DNA of 64,000 nucleotides. It comes from Aphidius gifuensis (lineage: Eukaryota; Arthropoda; Insecta; Hymenoptera; Braconidae). Where the stretch lies: contig NC_057788.1 of the NCBI RefSeq assembly GCF_014905175.1, forward strand, positions 10,106,001 through 10,170,000, written 5' to 3'. The position numbers were made by a program, and so were the translations under genes. Shown piece by piece: positions 1 to 8,599 of this stretch. The notes below the pieces were generated by a model that saw only the letters and a program-made list of their open reading frames with translations, was not told the origin of the DNA and did no database searches. Each line of letters begins with the position of its first letter. The stretch's first letter is position 1.

Positions 1-36
1 TTTACCTTATTGCCTGGTTGTGAATTTTTTTTCCAG

Positions 37-72
37 TCTTGCAAGCCATGGCTTCTGTTCCAATATGAATAA
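37..72 (+). other. possible terminal exon of an upstream gene
   Basis: A clean 3' splice acceptor (a T-run followed by CCAG) ends at position 36. A short open stretch follows and stops within about 10 codons in two frames. An AATAAA-type signal lies at 68-73. This would fit the last exon and poly(A) signal of a gene lying left of the window. There is too little sequence to name it, and the site could be chance in AT-rich DNA. Confidence 0.2.
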
Positions 73-142
73 ACAAACAAAAATTTATTAATTACGTGTT
101 GTTAAATAAGTTTTGTATGCGATGTTAAGTGTCTTCATTTAC

Positions 143-242
143 TGTACAAACATTTATAGTACAAAATAATACATTAGAAATAATAATTGAAATTTCAATT
201 ATTATTTCTAATGAATCATTTTGTGATATAAATGATTGTACA
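143..242. repeat. solo 100-bp hairpin element
   Basis: Two arms of about 50 bp are near-perfect reverse complements with essentially no loop. They begin TGTACAAACATTTATA and end with the complementary TATAAATGATTGTACA. The arms match the terminal inverted repeats of the 205-210-bp elements elsewhere in the window, so this is the same family with its middle deleted. Confidence 0.85.
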
Positions 243-902
243 GTCAATATTTATAACCTGACGTTTATCAAAATTTATACATATTTATAAATATTTGTAC
301 ACGGAGAGTAATCCGCAGCAAAAAAAGCTGTAATGGCTCAAACAAACTTTGCTGTAGTTTACTGTAAATTTAGTATAGTTTAGTAGCGTGGAAAGGCCAC
401 CACGATCCACTAAAATTTACGACTACACGACAATAATGATTAATCAAAACAAAAGAAAAATTAGATAAGAACTTACTGTTTTCGACTTCAAAATAAAAAT
501 GTAACGGGTTTATTAATTTTCAACAAATAATCCGCATAATATAATTATTATATGGACTTTCACCGCATTTTTATTTAGATTCAGAAATAAAATAAAAATA
601 ATAAAAATTTTTGAAAAACGTTAGGAATACGCTTGATTACACTAAATATTCGTGTCATCTTGCGCGAAAAATTACTATAAACATCAGTAATATATAGGAT
701 ATAAAGTAAACAATTAACTCCAGACTTTAAAAATTCCTGCAAAATACCGTAAAAATTTGGATAAAATATAATAATAATTATTATACTAAGTAGAAATTAG
801 TCACCAGAATTGACTTAAATTTCCTACTTCATTTTGAATATAATTGATTGCAGCTGTGTACATATTGTAATTTTTGAAAAAGTTCATGTAATCAATATAT
901 AC

Positions 903-1110
903 TGTACAATCATTTATATCACAAAATGATACATCATAAATATTAATTGAAATTTGACTTGCTGTTTAAAGTCCAGTATTCGAAATAATAATTGACACAA
1001 TTGTTGATTTGATTGATTCAATCATTGAACGAGTTCTTGCATTTTCATCATTATTCTGAATTTCAATTATTATTTGTAATTTATTATTTTGTAATATAAA
1101 TGTTTGTACA
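903..1110. repeat. 210-bp palindromic MITE, copy 1
   Basis: Termini TGTACAATCATTTATAT and its near complement flank a unique centre of about 110 bp. The same layout is seen at 2354, 13268, 16446, 30889 and 33634. Confidence 0.8.
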
Positions 1111-1336
1111 TTCAATATTCTTTCGATTCCACAAATATAAAATGAATCTTTAAAAATCTTTAAAAAGACACGAATTAAGATAAAAACGCTACAATGTAAA
1201 AGAGGTCAAAAACACACCACATTACACTAAATAATCGTGTAATTTTGCAGGAAAAAATTTTTTTTGGGATTTTTAAAAAAAAAAATTAATAAACACGTTA
1301 CTTTTGTATGTCGATAGCTTAAATTATTATTATTAT

Positions 1337-1896
1337 TATATTTTATCTAAATCATGACTGGATATAGTTTGTAGAAATATTTGAAGTCGTGAGTTGATGG
1401 TGTAGACTTTATGCTATAAATATTACTGAATTCAATCTTTATTATTTATATAATTAAACTGAAATTAAATTTATAAAAACTAATGAAACATACACAGAAA
1501 GAAATCCACAGCAAATATTTTTGTAGTGGTGTAAGAATAATTATGGCCGACGTTATGTGGAGAAATGTGTGGAAAAATTTCTTATAATGATTATATATTT
1601 TCCACCGCATTTTATTTAGCTTCACAATTAAATTATTTTTAAAAGAGGTAAATTTAACAAAATAATATTATTTTGACAATTTGAAAAATATATTTATATT
1701 GGAAAAATAAAATAAATTTAATTTATATTTAAAATATATGAATTAAAATTTTATTATATCTTATCTAAATCATAACTGGATATAGTTTGTAGAAATATTT
1801 GAAGTCGTGAGTTAATGGTATAGACTTTATGCTATAAATATTACTGAATTCAATCTTTATTATTTATATAATTAAACTGAAATTAAATTTATAAAA
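1337..1896 (+). repeat. 145-bp direct duplication
   Basis: The sequence at 1337-1482 recurs almost unchanged at 1751-1896, starting ATCTTATCTAAATCAT or a close variant. A CACAGAAAG-type element end and degenerate sequence lie between the copies. The unit itself is part of the larger MITE composite, also seen near 13.62-13.72 and 33.03-33.16 kb. Confidence 0.75.
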
Positions 1897-2353
1897 CTGC
1901 AATGTCAAAAAAAAAAATTTTAAGCAAATATTTATTTTATGTGGTGAAAAAATAATATATGGACACTTTAAAATGATATAGATTACATGAATTAAATGTC
2001 TCCGAAATTTCTAAATTAATTAATTTTATTAAAACACAATTAATTTAATTACAAATACAATATAAATAATATTATTTTAAAATGAGAATAAGTAATTTGT
2101 AAATGTATTAATAGCAATAATCAAAAATAAAACTTTTGACTGAAGTATTATTAAATTTTCACATACATGTATATATTCAATAAGTAGGTCTTAGATTTAA
2201 CCAAAAGACTTTCACAGTTATTTTGTAATTTTGTGTTTATTTATACTGATTAACTTCTATTATTTCTTTTAAATTGAATTTATAAATTATTGCCTAGTCA
2301 ACAACAACTAGTCTCCTTCTTCAATATTTTGTTAAAACAGTAGTAATATTGAA

Positions 2354-2561
2354 TTTACAAACATTTATATTACAAAATGATACATTAGAAATAATAATTG
2401 AAATTCAGGATAATAATAAAGACCCAACAACTTGTTCAATTATTGAATCAATCAAATCATTAATTATGTCAATTATTGTTTCAAATACTGGACTTTAAGC
2501 AACAAGTAAAATTTCAATTAATATTTCTGATGCATCATTTTGTGATATAAATGATTGTACA
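2354..2561. repeat. 210-bp palindromic MITE, copy 2
   Basis: The terminal arms of about 50 bp are reverse complements of each other. The centre is in the opposite orientation to copies 1, 4 and 5, as judged by the position of the ATAATAATAAAGA segment. Confidence 0.8.
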
Positions 2562-2639
2562 GTGAATGAACCTAAATAAAAATGCGGTAAAACAAATGAT
2601 AATCATATAATAGTTTATTTTTTTTAAATTACTAAAAAA

Positions 2640-2985
2640 TAATTCAATATTTTTCCATTCATTCTGGATATCATAAATGTATTCGTTTATAAATAATCTT
2701 TGTAAAAATCTCTCACGAAGATGAGATAAATTGAATGTCATTATTTGATAAATCAATTTTACTACATTTAATATTTCTGAACATTGTTAATACTTTCTAT
2801 TGAATTACTACCGAAATCAATTTCTTTTAATGATTGAATATTGAATACATTTAAAGTTATGTGAGTAAATTGACGATTTGAAATTATCGATACTGTGTTT
2901 AGTTCATTTAGGTCTTCGATTGTCACCAAATCAGTGCTTGTAATTATAAGATGTTTGATTTTGTCAGATTGAACAGTTTTTGTTT
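2640..2985 (-). pseudogene. relic LRR module downstream of the secreted LRR gene
   Basis: Read on the minus strand, 2985-2787 encodes an LRR stretch that lines up with residues about 201-270 of the intact neighbour. Shared features include a THI-x3-NVFNI-x-SL core and a following IDxxxNSI motif. It ends in a stop. The next piece (2766-2713) is in another frame and reads CSKIDLSNNDIQF, matching the conserved Cys plus LDLSxN motif near residues 996-1005. A third piece, in yet another frame (about 2710-2640), matches the NIKxLYxxNN and Trp-containing module end near residues 1018-1042. At least two frame breaks plus stops make it non-functional. It lies on the same strand, right after the stop of the intact gene, so it is best read as a decayed fourth module or tandem paralogue missing its first half. 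Confidence 0.75.
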
Positions 2986-3062
2986 TTACAGTTTACTATT
3001 AAATAAAATGAAAGTAAAAAAATACATTTTTTAATAAAAAAAGATCATGACTATTATTTTAT

Positions 3063-6000
3063 TTATCCACGTGATGGATAAAATTCAACAACATAATCTT
3101 CGTACATTTGAACAATGGTAAATTTAGGAATTCTCCAAGCTGGATTGATAACGCTGATCTCAAAATTATTATGCAAATATAGTTGTTTGATGTTGGTATC
3201 TTCAAATGCATTATTTTCAATATGACTTATTTTGTTGTATGATAAATCTAATTGATCACATTTAACACCGTCAAAAGTATCACTTTTAATATTAATTTCA
3301 TTATGACTCAAATTTAATAGCTTTATACTTTCAATTCCAGGTAACGTAAATGTTTTATCTTGAATGTTTTTAATTTCATTGTTATTTAATAAAATTACAG
3401 CAAGATTTTTGAGATTATCAAACAAATTCATTGGAATAGTAGTTAATTTATTGCATGACAAGTTTATGTATTTGAGATTATTTAGTAAATTAAATACACC
3501 AACTTGAATTGTCATCAGATTTGTTTTGGTTATCATTAATATTTCAATTTGTGGAAGACAATTTAATGAATCTTCTTGCAACTTATCTATTTTACCACTT
3601 ACATAACGAATGTCAATAATTGAATTTGATATATTTTTTGAATATAAATTTTGACAAATACCAATAGTTCTATTACCAAAAATTTCCACGGTTTTTAAAT
3701 TTTCAAGATTCATTAATACTTGACTAAAAAATATAAAACTTTCATCTACTTGAATTTTGAGATATTTAAGTGATGGTAAAAAATAAAATAAATGATATTT
3801 TAGAAATACTGGTCCAGTATTTATTTCTAAATTTTCTAATTCTATCAAACCATCAAATGATTCAGGATAAATATAAAATCCATACAAGTCATTATTATTA
3901 TTAATTATTAATGTTTTTAATTGCAGTCCAATACTTGAATTTTTAAATGCATATTTATCAATTGACTGAATGTTATTGTCATTTATTTCAACTTTATCAA
4001 TAACAGACCATGGAAGAATATCAAAAATATATTCTGTTACATCTGTACTCAGTTTAACAGAAGAAATTGAATTGTAATTTTTACATATTTCAATTATCCA
4101 ATCTTTATTATCACATGTTGTGTCAATTTTCAAATTCTTTGCAGCCCATGCACGAGGATTTTTTTCTAATTTATCATTATTATAAACATATAAATTTTTG
4201 AGATTTAAATGATTAAATGCATTATTTTCAATTGAAATAATATTATTATTTGACAAATCTAATAAATAACATGTAACACCAAGAAATGTATTTTTTCTGA
4301 TATGAGTTAATGAATTATAACTCAAATCAAGGATTGATAATACTCTATAAAAAAAGGCTTTGTCATCAATAAATTCAATTGTGTTATTTCTCAGTATGAG
4401 TCGATTCAAATTTTCTAATTGAGAAAAAATATGTTGATGAATATGTTTTATTCGATTAGATGTTAATGTTAATTCAATCAACTTGTGAAGTCCTGTGAAC
4501 GCTCCAATTTCAATTGTTTCAAGGCTGCTATTACTTATATCAAGATGTTCAAGTTCATTTAAACACAAAAAAATCATTGGTTTTAAATTTTTAAATATAC
4601 CATTTACATAGCGAAGATGTACAATATTTAATTTATAACTTTTACATGTTTCATGACAAATATCAAGTGTGTTATGATGAAATATTGAAAAACTTTTTAA
4701 TTTTGGAATATTTGATAATAATTCACAAGAACACATGTTGTAGGATGGCCAAGATTGAGTTATTGAAATTTCAAGTGACAATAAAGATTTTAAGTCATAA
4801 AAAATAGGCGTTCTAAATAATAGTGGTTTAGTTTTAAGTTTTAAAATTTCAAGATTGGGCAATCCTGCAAATGAGTGTACATTGAGATAAAAATTTTCTG
4901 ATGTCGATGTAATTATTAAAGTTTTTATATTTAAATTATCAAATGCATTATCATCAATTGACGTTATTTCATTGTCATTGATATGGAGGGTCTTTGGTTG
5001 CCATAAATTATGAACAAGTGATTTGACTGAAGTTACTGATTTCAAAAAAGACGTTCGACAAATTTCAAAATAACTGTATTTACTGTAGTAACAAGTGTCT
5101 GTGAATTTTTCTGTACTCATAGAAGATGAAAAATAATTGTTGTTATTATTTTCAATAGGACTTATTGCTACATCAAAAGCCTGATGTTTAAAATAGATTA
5201 TAGTATTATTATAGTCAATACCCCATTTTAATATATTTACATGAAAAAATTGATTGTCATAAAAATAAATTGTATCAATGTGAGATGTATTAAATGCTCC
5301 ATCAATGACATAGAGAATACCACTTCGTGTGAAATCAATCACACTGCATTTAATATTTTTAAAAATACCTTCTTCAATGATTTCCAATGAATTGTAACTC
5401 ACATTAAGTAATGATAATTTTTTATTGTCAATTTTAAATGCTTCATCATCAATTTTATTTATTGAATTATTACTCAAATCAATAATATCCAAACTTTTAA
5501 TATTAAATACATTTGCAGGTATGTGAGTAAGTTTAACATTTGATATCAATGAAAGTGTTTTTAATTTTTTTAAACCATCAAATGCACCAGGCATAATAAA
5601 AGTTAAATCACTCTCAGTGATTGTAAAATGTTGAAGATTTTTTAAACATGTAAATGATTGAGGAGTCAATGTTGTAATATAAGTACCAGTATATTGAAGT
5701 TGTATTATGTTTAAAGAATTTTTTTCAGTTATTAAATTACAAATATCAGTATCGTGATGATTTAAAAATTCCAGTTTATGTAAATTCAAATGTTTGGTTA
5801 AGATATCATTGAAATGTTGTCTTGTTTTATTGGCTATATGTATTTTCAAATATTTTAAATTATCTAGACCATAAAAAGTATCTGGATCTAGTAAAACTGA
5901 TGCTGAATTAATTTCCAAACGTTTTAATTTTGTAAAATTTAAAAAAACAAGTCGTTCAATATGCAATTCAACATTAGCCAAATTAAGTTTTAAATTTTTA

Positions 6001-6245
6001 ATTGTTGCAGATGATGATATATTTTCAAATGCATTATATTGAAAGATGTTAACTTTTTTATTCGTTATTTCAAGTTTATTTGAATACGTATTAATAATTG
6101 AATCTTTGTCTTGAAATACTGTCCAATCACCTGTCTCACAATTTAAAGAGGATCCCATAGAAGTTGCGTAACAATAATTTGTCTTTGAATAAACAAATGA
6201 TTTATGTAATATTAATAATATACCCAGAATATTAATATTATTCAT
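3063..6245 (-). CDS. secreted leucine-rich-repeat protein with three tandem modules
   Basis: This is an uninterrupted 1060-codon single-exon frame. Residues 1-20 form a signal peptide (MNNINILGILLILHKSFVYS). No transmembrane segment or TIR-type domain follows, so the product is predicted to be secreted rather than a receptor. The body is typical extracellular LRR (LxxLxLxxNxIxxIxxxAF). It is built of three homologous modules, roughly 21-360, 361-705 and 706-1045. Equivalent cysteines recur at matching spacing: 25/36, 385/396 and 711/721; 169, 530 and 864; 200, 561 and 896; 300, 659 and 996. Each module ends with an AF-x(4-5)-I/L-K/D-x-LY/IY motif. Modules 2 and 3 then have a proline-x-alanine-tryptophan motif; module 1 keeps only the tryptophan. 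An AATAAA overlaps the stop region. Toll-like ectodomain proteins without a membrane anchor are known as immune proteins and as abundant parasitoid venom components. Either role is possible here but inferred. Confidence 0.93.
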   Translation of the reverse strand: MNNINILGILLILHKSFVYSKTNYCYATSMGSSLNCETGDWTVFQDKDSIINTYSNKLEITNKKVNIFQYNAFENISSSATIKNLKLNLANVELHIERLVFLNFTKLKRLEINSASVLLDPDTFYGLDNLKYLKIHIANKTRQHFNDILTKHLNLHKLEFLNHHDTDICNLITEKNSLNIIQLQYTGTYITTLTPQSFTCLKNLQHFTITESDLTFIMPGAFDGLKKLKTLSLISNVKLTHIPANVFNIKSLDIIDLSNNSINKIDDEAFKIDNKKLSLLNVSYNSLEIIEEGIFKNIKCSVIDFTRSGILYVIDGAFNTSHIDTIYFYDNQFFHVNILKWGIDYNNTIIYFKHQAFDVAISPIENNNNNYFSSSMSTEKFTDTCYYSKYSYFEICRTSFLKSVTSVKSLVHNLWQPKTLHINDNEITSIDDNAFDNLNIKTLIITSTSENFYLNVHSFAGLPNLEILKLKTKPLLFRTPIFYDLKSLLSLEISITQSWPSYNMCSCELLSNIPKLKSFSIFHHNTLDICHETCKSYKLNIVHLRYVNGIFKNLKPMIFLCLNELEHLDISNSSLETIEIGAFTGLHKLIELTLTSNRIKHIHQHIFSQLENLNRLILRNNTIEFIDDKAFFYRVLSILDLSYNSLTHIRKNTFLGVTCYLLDLSNNNIISIENNAFNHLNLKNLYVYNNDKLEKNPRAWAAKNLKIDTTCDNKDWIIEICKNYNSISSVKLSTDVTEYIFDILPWSVIDKVEINDNNIQSIDKYAFKNSSIGLQLKTLIINNNNDLYGFYIYPESFDGLIELENLEINTGPVFLKYHLFYFLPSLKYLKIQVDESFIFFSQVLMNLENLKTVEIFGNRTIGICQNLYSKNISNSIIDIRYVSGKIDKLQEDSLNCLPQIEILMITKTNLMTIQVGVFNLLNNLKYINLSCNKLTTIPMNLFDNLKNLAVILLNNNEIKNIQDKTFTLPGIESIKLLNLSHNEINIKSDTFDGVKCDQLDLSYNKISHIENNAFEDTNIKQLYLHNNFEISVINPAWRIPKFTIVQMYEDYVVEFYPSRG

Positions 6246-6249
6246 CGTA

Positions 6250-7190
6250 GATACAAATATTTTTTATAAGCACAAATTTTAAGTAAAGATACAATGCAAG
6301 ATCAGACTGACTTCTGTGAAGATACAATTTTGTTTAATAATAATTTTGTAATCAAAACGGAGCAAATAAATATTTATTTTTCGGCTTTTTATTTATTTTT
6401 TTTAAATTAATTGTATAAAGCTTTAGATATGACACAATTATTTAGGCCAAATTTTTTTTTTTTTGTTATGTCACCAACAGTGTGATGCGATAAACAAATA
6501 TTCTTGTCGAGCCAAGCATATGTATATTATTGTTAATAAATTTATAATTAAATTAATTAAACAAAAAGTGGTTTATTTTATTTTATTTTTTTATTCAAAC
6601 AAAGCAAATGAATATTTATTCCCCGGCTTTTTTTTTATCTTACTTATTGTATATAAATCTTTGTCACGATGCAAATAATTGTATCGAAATTAATTTTTAA
6701 GCACTTCTTTCGAAATATTGTTATTTGATTTTTATAATACGAGCACACTGGCACGCTACGTGCACCTGTATCCATATTTTTTAACCTATATTTATTGTAA
6801 TCTACATGTTATAATCGATTTTCATGATAAAGTTTTAATGATTACTTAGTTATTCTTTATTTTACAAAAAAACAAAAGAACAAATTCTTCATATTATAAA
6901 AATAAAAATTTGTAAAAAAGAAATCAATTATTAATCAAAATAAATTTTTTGAGTTTAAAAAAAAATTTAAATTAAACTTAATGTAATTAATTTTTGTTCA
7001 TTTCAAACTATGGCATTAATTATTTCTACATTTTTTAATTTGAATTTGGAAACAAACCGTGGAAATCTTCTCTGAGCACTGAAAAAATATTATTTTAATA
7101 GATAAGATTTCGAGTTTAGTTAATTTATTTGGTGAACAATATGGCTTCAGTACTTTACTACATTTATATTTCCATATTGAACTATGTAAT
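6250..7190. other. AT-rich intergenic stretch
   Basis: This is the 5' flank of the LRR gene. It holds a TATAAAAAATA-like string just before the start codon (about 6256-6270, minus strand) that is too close to the ATG to be a confident promoter. A segment near 6340-6460 resembles one near 6590-6680 (both have AGCAAAT, then TATTTAT, then CGGCTTTT), suggesting a small degenerate duplication. No gene was seen. Confidence 0.4.
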
Positions 7191-7196
7191 ACAGCG

Positions 7197-7270
7197 AGAT
7201 GCTCTTGTGGTTAAGTTGGCAAGCATCTTGCCTACGATGCTGGAGGTGTTCAGTTCGAATCTGCATTTTA
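7197..7270 (+). repeat. tRNA-like relic, possible SINE head
   Basis: The sequence has an A-box-like TGTGGTTAAGTTGG followed about 35 bp later by a B-box-like AGTTCGAATCT. Between them lies a 6-bp anticodon-like stem (AGCATC / GATGCT). The acceptor-stem halves do not pair, so it is not a working tRNA. It is compatible with a tRNA-derived SINE head or a tRNA pseudogene. Confidence 0.45.
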
Positions 7271-7375
7271 GTATTCGGCATGCGCATGTATCATATTATA
7301 TGTGGAGTGTAAATATGTTCGACTGTCCATAGCGAATAAGTAACAAATAGACTACCAGTTACATTGCAAAAGTTG

Positions 7376-7450
7376 GGGCAAATACCTCCTTGCATAGAAC
7401 AAGTAAGCTTCAAACTCCTTCACTTGTTCTATGCTCAGAAGTATTTGCCC
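7376..7450. repeat. 75-nt hairpin
   Basis: The arms GGGCAAATAC...GCATAGAACAAGT and ACTTGTTCTATGC...GTATTTGCCC pair almost fully, with small internal mismatches and a loop of about 15 nt. Size and shape resemble a microRNA precursor, but a miniature fold-back element is equally possible. It lies about 100 bp after the tRNA-like relic. Confidence 0.6.
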
Positions 7451-7837
7451 TCATGCAAATAATTTTTGGTCTTTTTAAACTTCTGTATATTATTTATTTT
7501 TACATTTTTTATTTTGAATTCGAATACAAACTCTGTATATCGTGACTCAACACTTAAGAAATATCCTCAAAAAAATTAATTACAACCATTTACAAGTTGC
7601 ATAAATAAAACAATAAAAGAAAATAATTATATATATGCTTTCTTTTTTTTTAAATTGCCCAATCAAACAACAAATTGCATTTATAATTTTGAAACTCCCA
7701 AAAATAAATTCTTATCAATCTCATTCCCACAATTATTCCGAATATTTGATTGGTTACTTTGTTTATACATATTTCGAAATCCAGATTTGTTAGCTTGGGA
7801 TTTGACAGATTTTTGCTTGAATAAAAATAAGTATTTA

Positions 7838-8596
7838 TTAGTGTTCCGTAGGACACTTATGTTTTCACTTTTCGTGTGACTTTTTGTTATTTCGCGATAA
7901 AAATAAAAGTTATGAATCGAATTGGCTTCTATGAAGCCCATTAGGTTCTATTTTTTTTTCCCAAAAGCAATCATCATATTTATTTTCAATTTTTGGCCCT
8001 TATCAGTTGTGATAGTGCCATTTTTCTACAGGGCCCAATTTCAAATATTGGCGGATCAGATCCGGCAATGATTCAATCGACGACGCTTCATCTGTAGACT
8101 CTACGATATTTTTTTGAAGTTCTTTGGTCGTTTATTTTTTTTTTTATTAAACAAAATGTAGTGTCAGAATTTGTTTTTGCCAGATATTTTTTGAACCGCC
8201 GAACCGAATTAGTTGATGTTAAATGAAATTTATGTTTTTTTTTTTTTTCCAAAAGCAATCATCATATTTATTTTCAATTTTTGGGCCTTATCAGATGTGA
8301 TAGTGCCATTTTTCGACAGGGCCCAATTCCAAATATTGACGGATCGATTCCGGCAATGATTCAATCGACGACGCTTCATCTGTAGACTCTCCGATATTTT
8401 TTTGAAAATTTTTGGTCGTTTATTTTTTTTTTATTAAACAAAATGTAGTGTCAGAATTTGTTTTTTTATTAAACAATAGAAATAAACAACATTAGAAAAT
8501 AAAACAATACAAAAAAAATAGTCATTTATTTTACAATAAAATGAAAAAACAAATCAAACAACAATAAAAAAAAAAAAAATCCTACGGAACACTTAG
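7838..8596. mobile_element. non-autonomous TIR element with internal duplication
   Basis: Matching inverted ends AGTGTTCCGTAGGA (7840-7853) and TCCTACGGAACACT (8580-8593) bound about 755 bp. Inside is a near-identical direct duplication: 7951-8178 and 8236-8460, each containing GCAATCATCATATTT, CAGGGCCCAATT and TTCAATCGACGACGCTTC. There is no transposase frame. The ends look like a cut-and-paste DNA transposon of unknown superfamily. Confidence 0.65.
7951..8460 (+). repeat. 230-bp tandem duplication inside the TIR element
   Basis: The two copies differ by only a few scattered substitutions (for example GATCAGATCCGG against GATCGATTCCGG). They are separated by about 55 bp. The second is followed by a shortened repeat of its own tail, so duplication happened recently relative to the other repeats here. 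Confidence 0.8.
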
Positions 8597-8599
8597 GGT

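Larger units (their letters stand above)
1..2630. repeat. nested MITE cluster
   Basis: This interval is nearly all repeat. It contains a solo hairpin element (143-242), a CACGGAGAG-type end at 299, a 208-bp palindromic element (903-1110), a 145-bp direct duplication (1337-1482 and 1751-1896), a second CACGGAGAG-type end near 1493, and another palindromic element (2354-2561). The segment around 1960-2230 matches segments at 12.9-13.05, 16.9-17.1, 21.25-21.45, 31.25-31.45 and 33.3-33.5 kb in either orientation. No coding capacity was seen. Confidence 0.8.

Noticed and set aside
2535..2756. 73-codon minus-strand frame as a separate gene
   Set aside because: Part of it is the last piece of the LRR relic and the rest extends into the palindromic MITE, so it is not an independent gene.
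7197..7270. functional tRNA gene
   Set aside because: A-box and B-box are recognisable, but the acceptor stem cannot pair and the anticodon loop has the wrong size.
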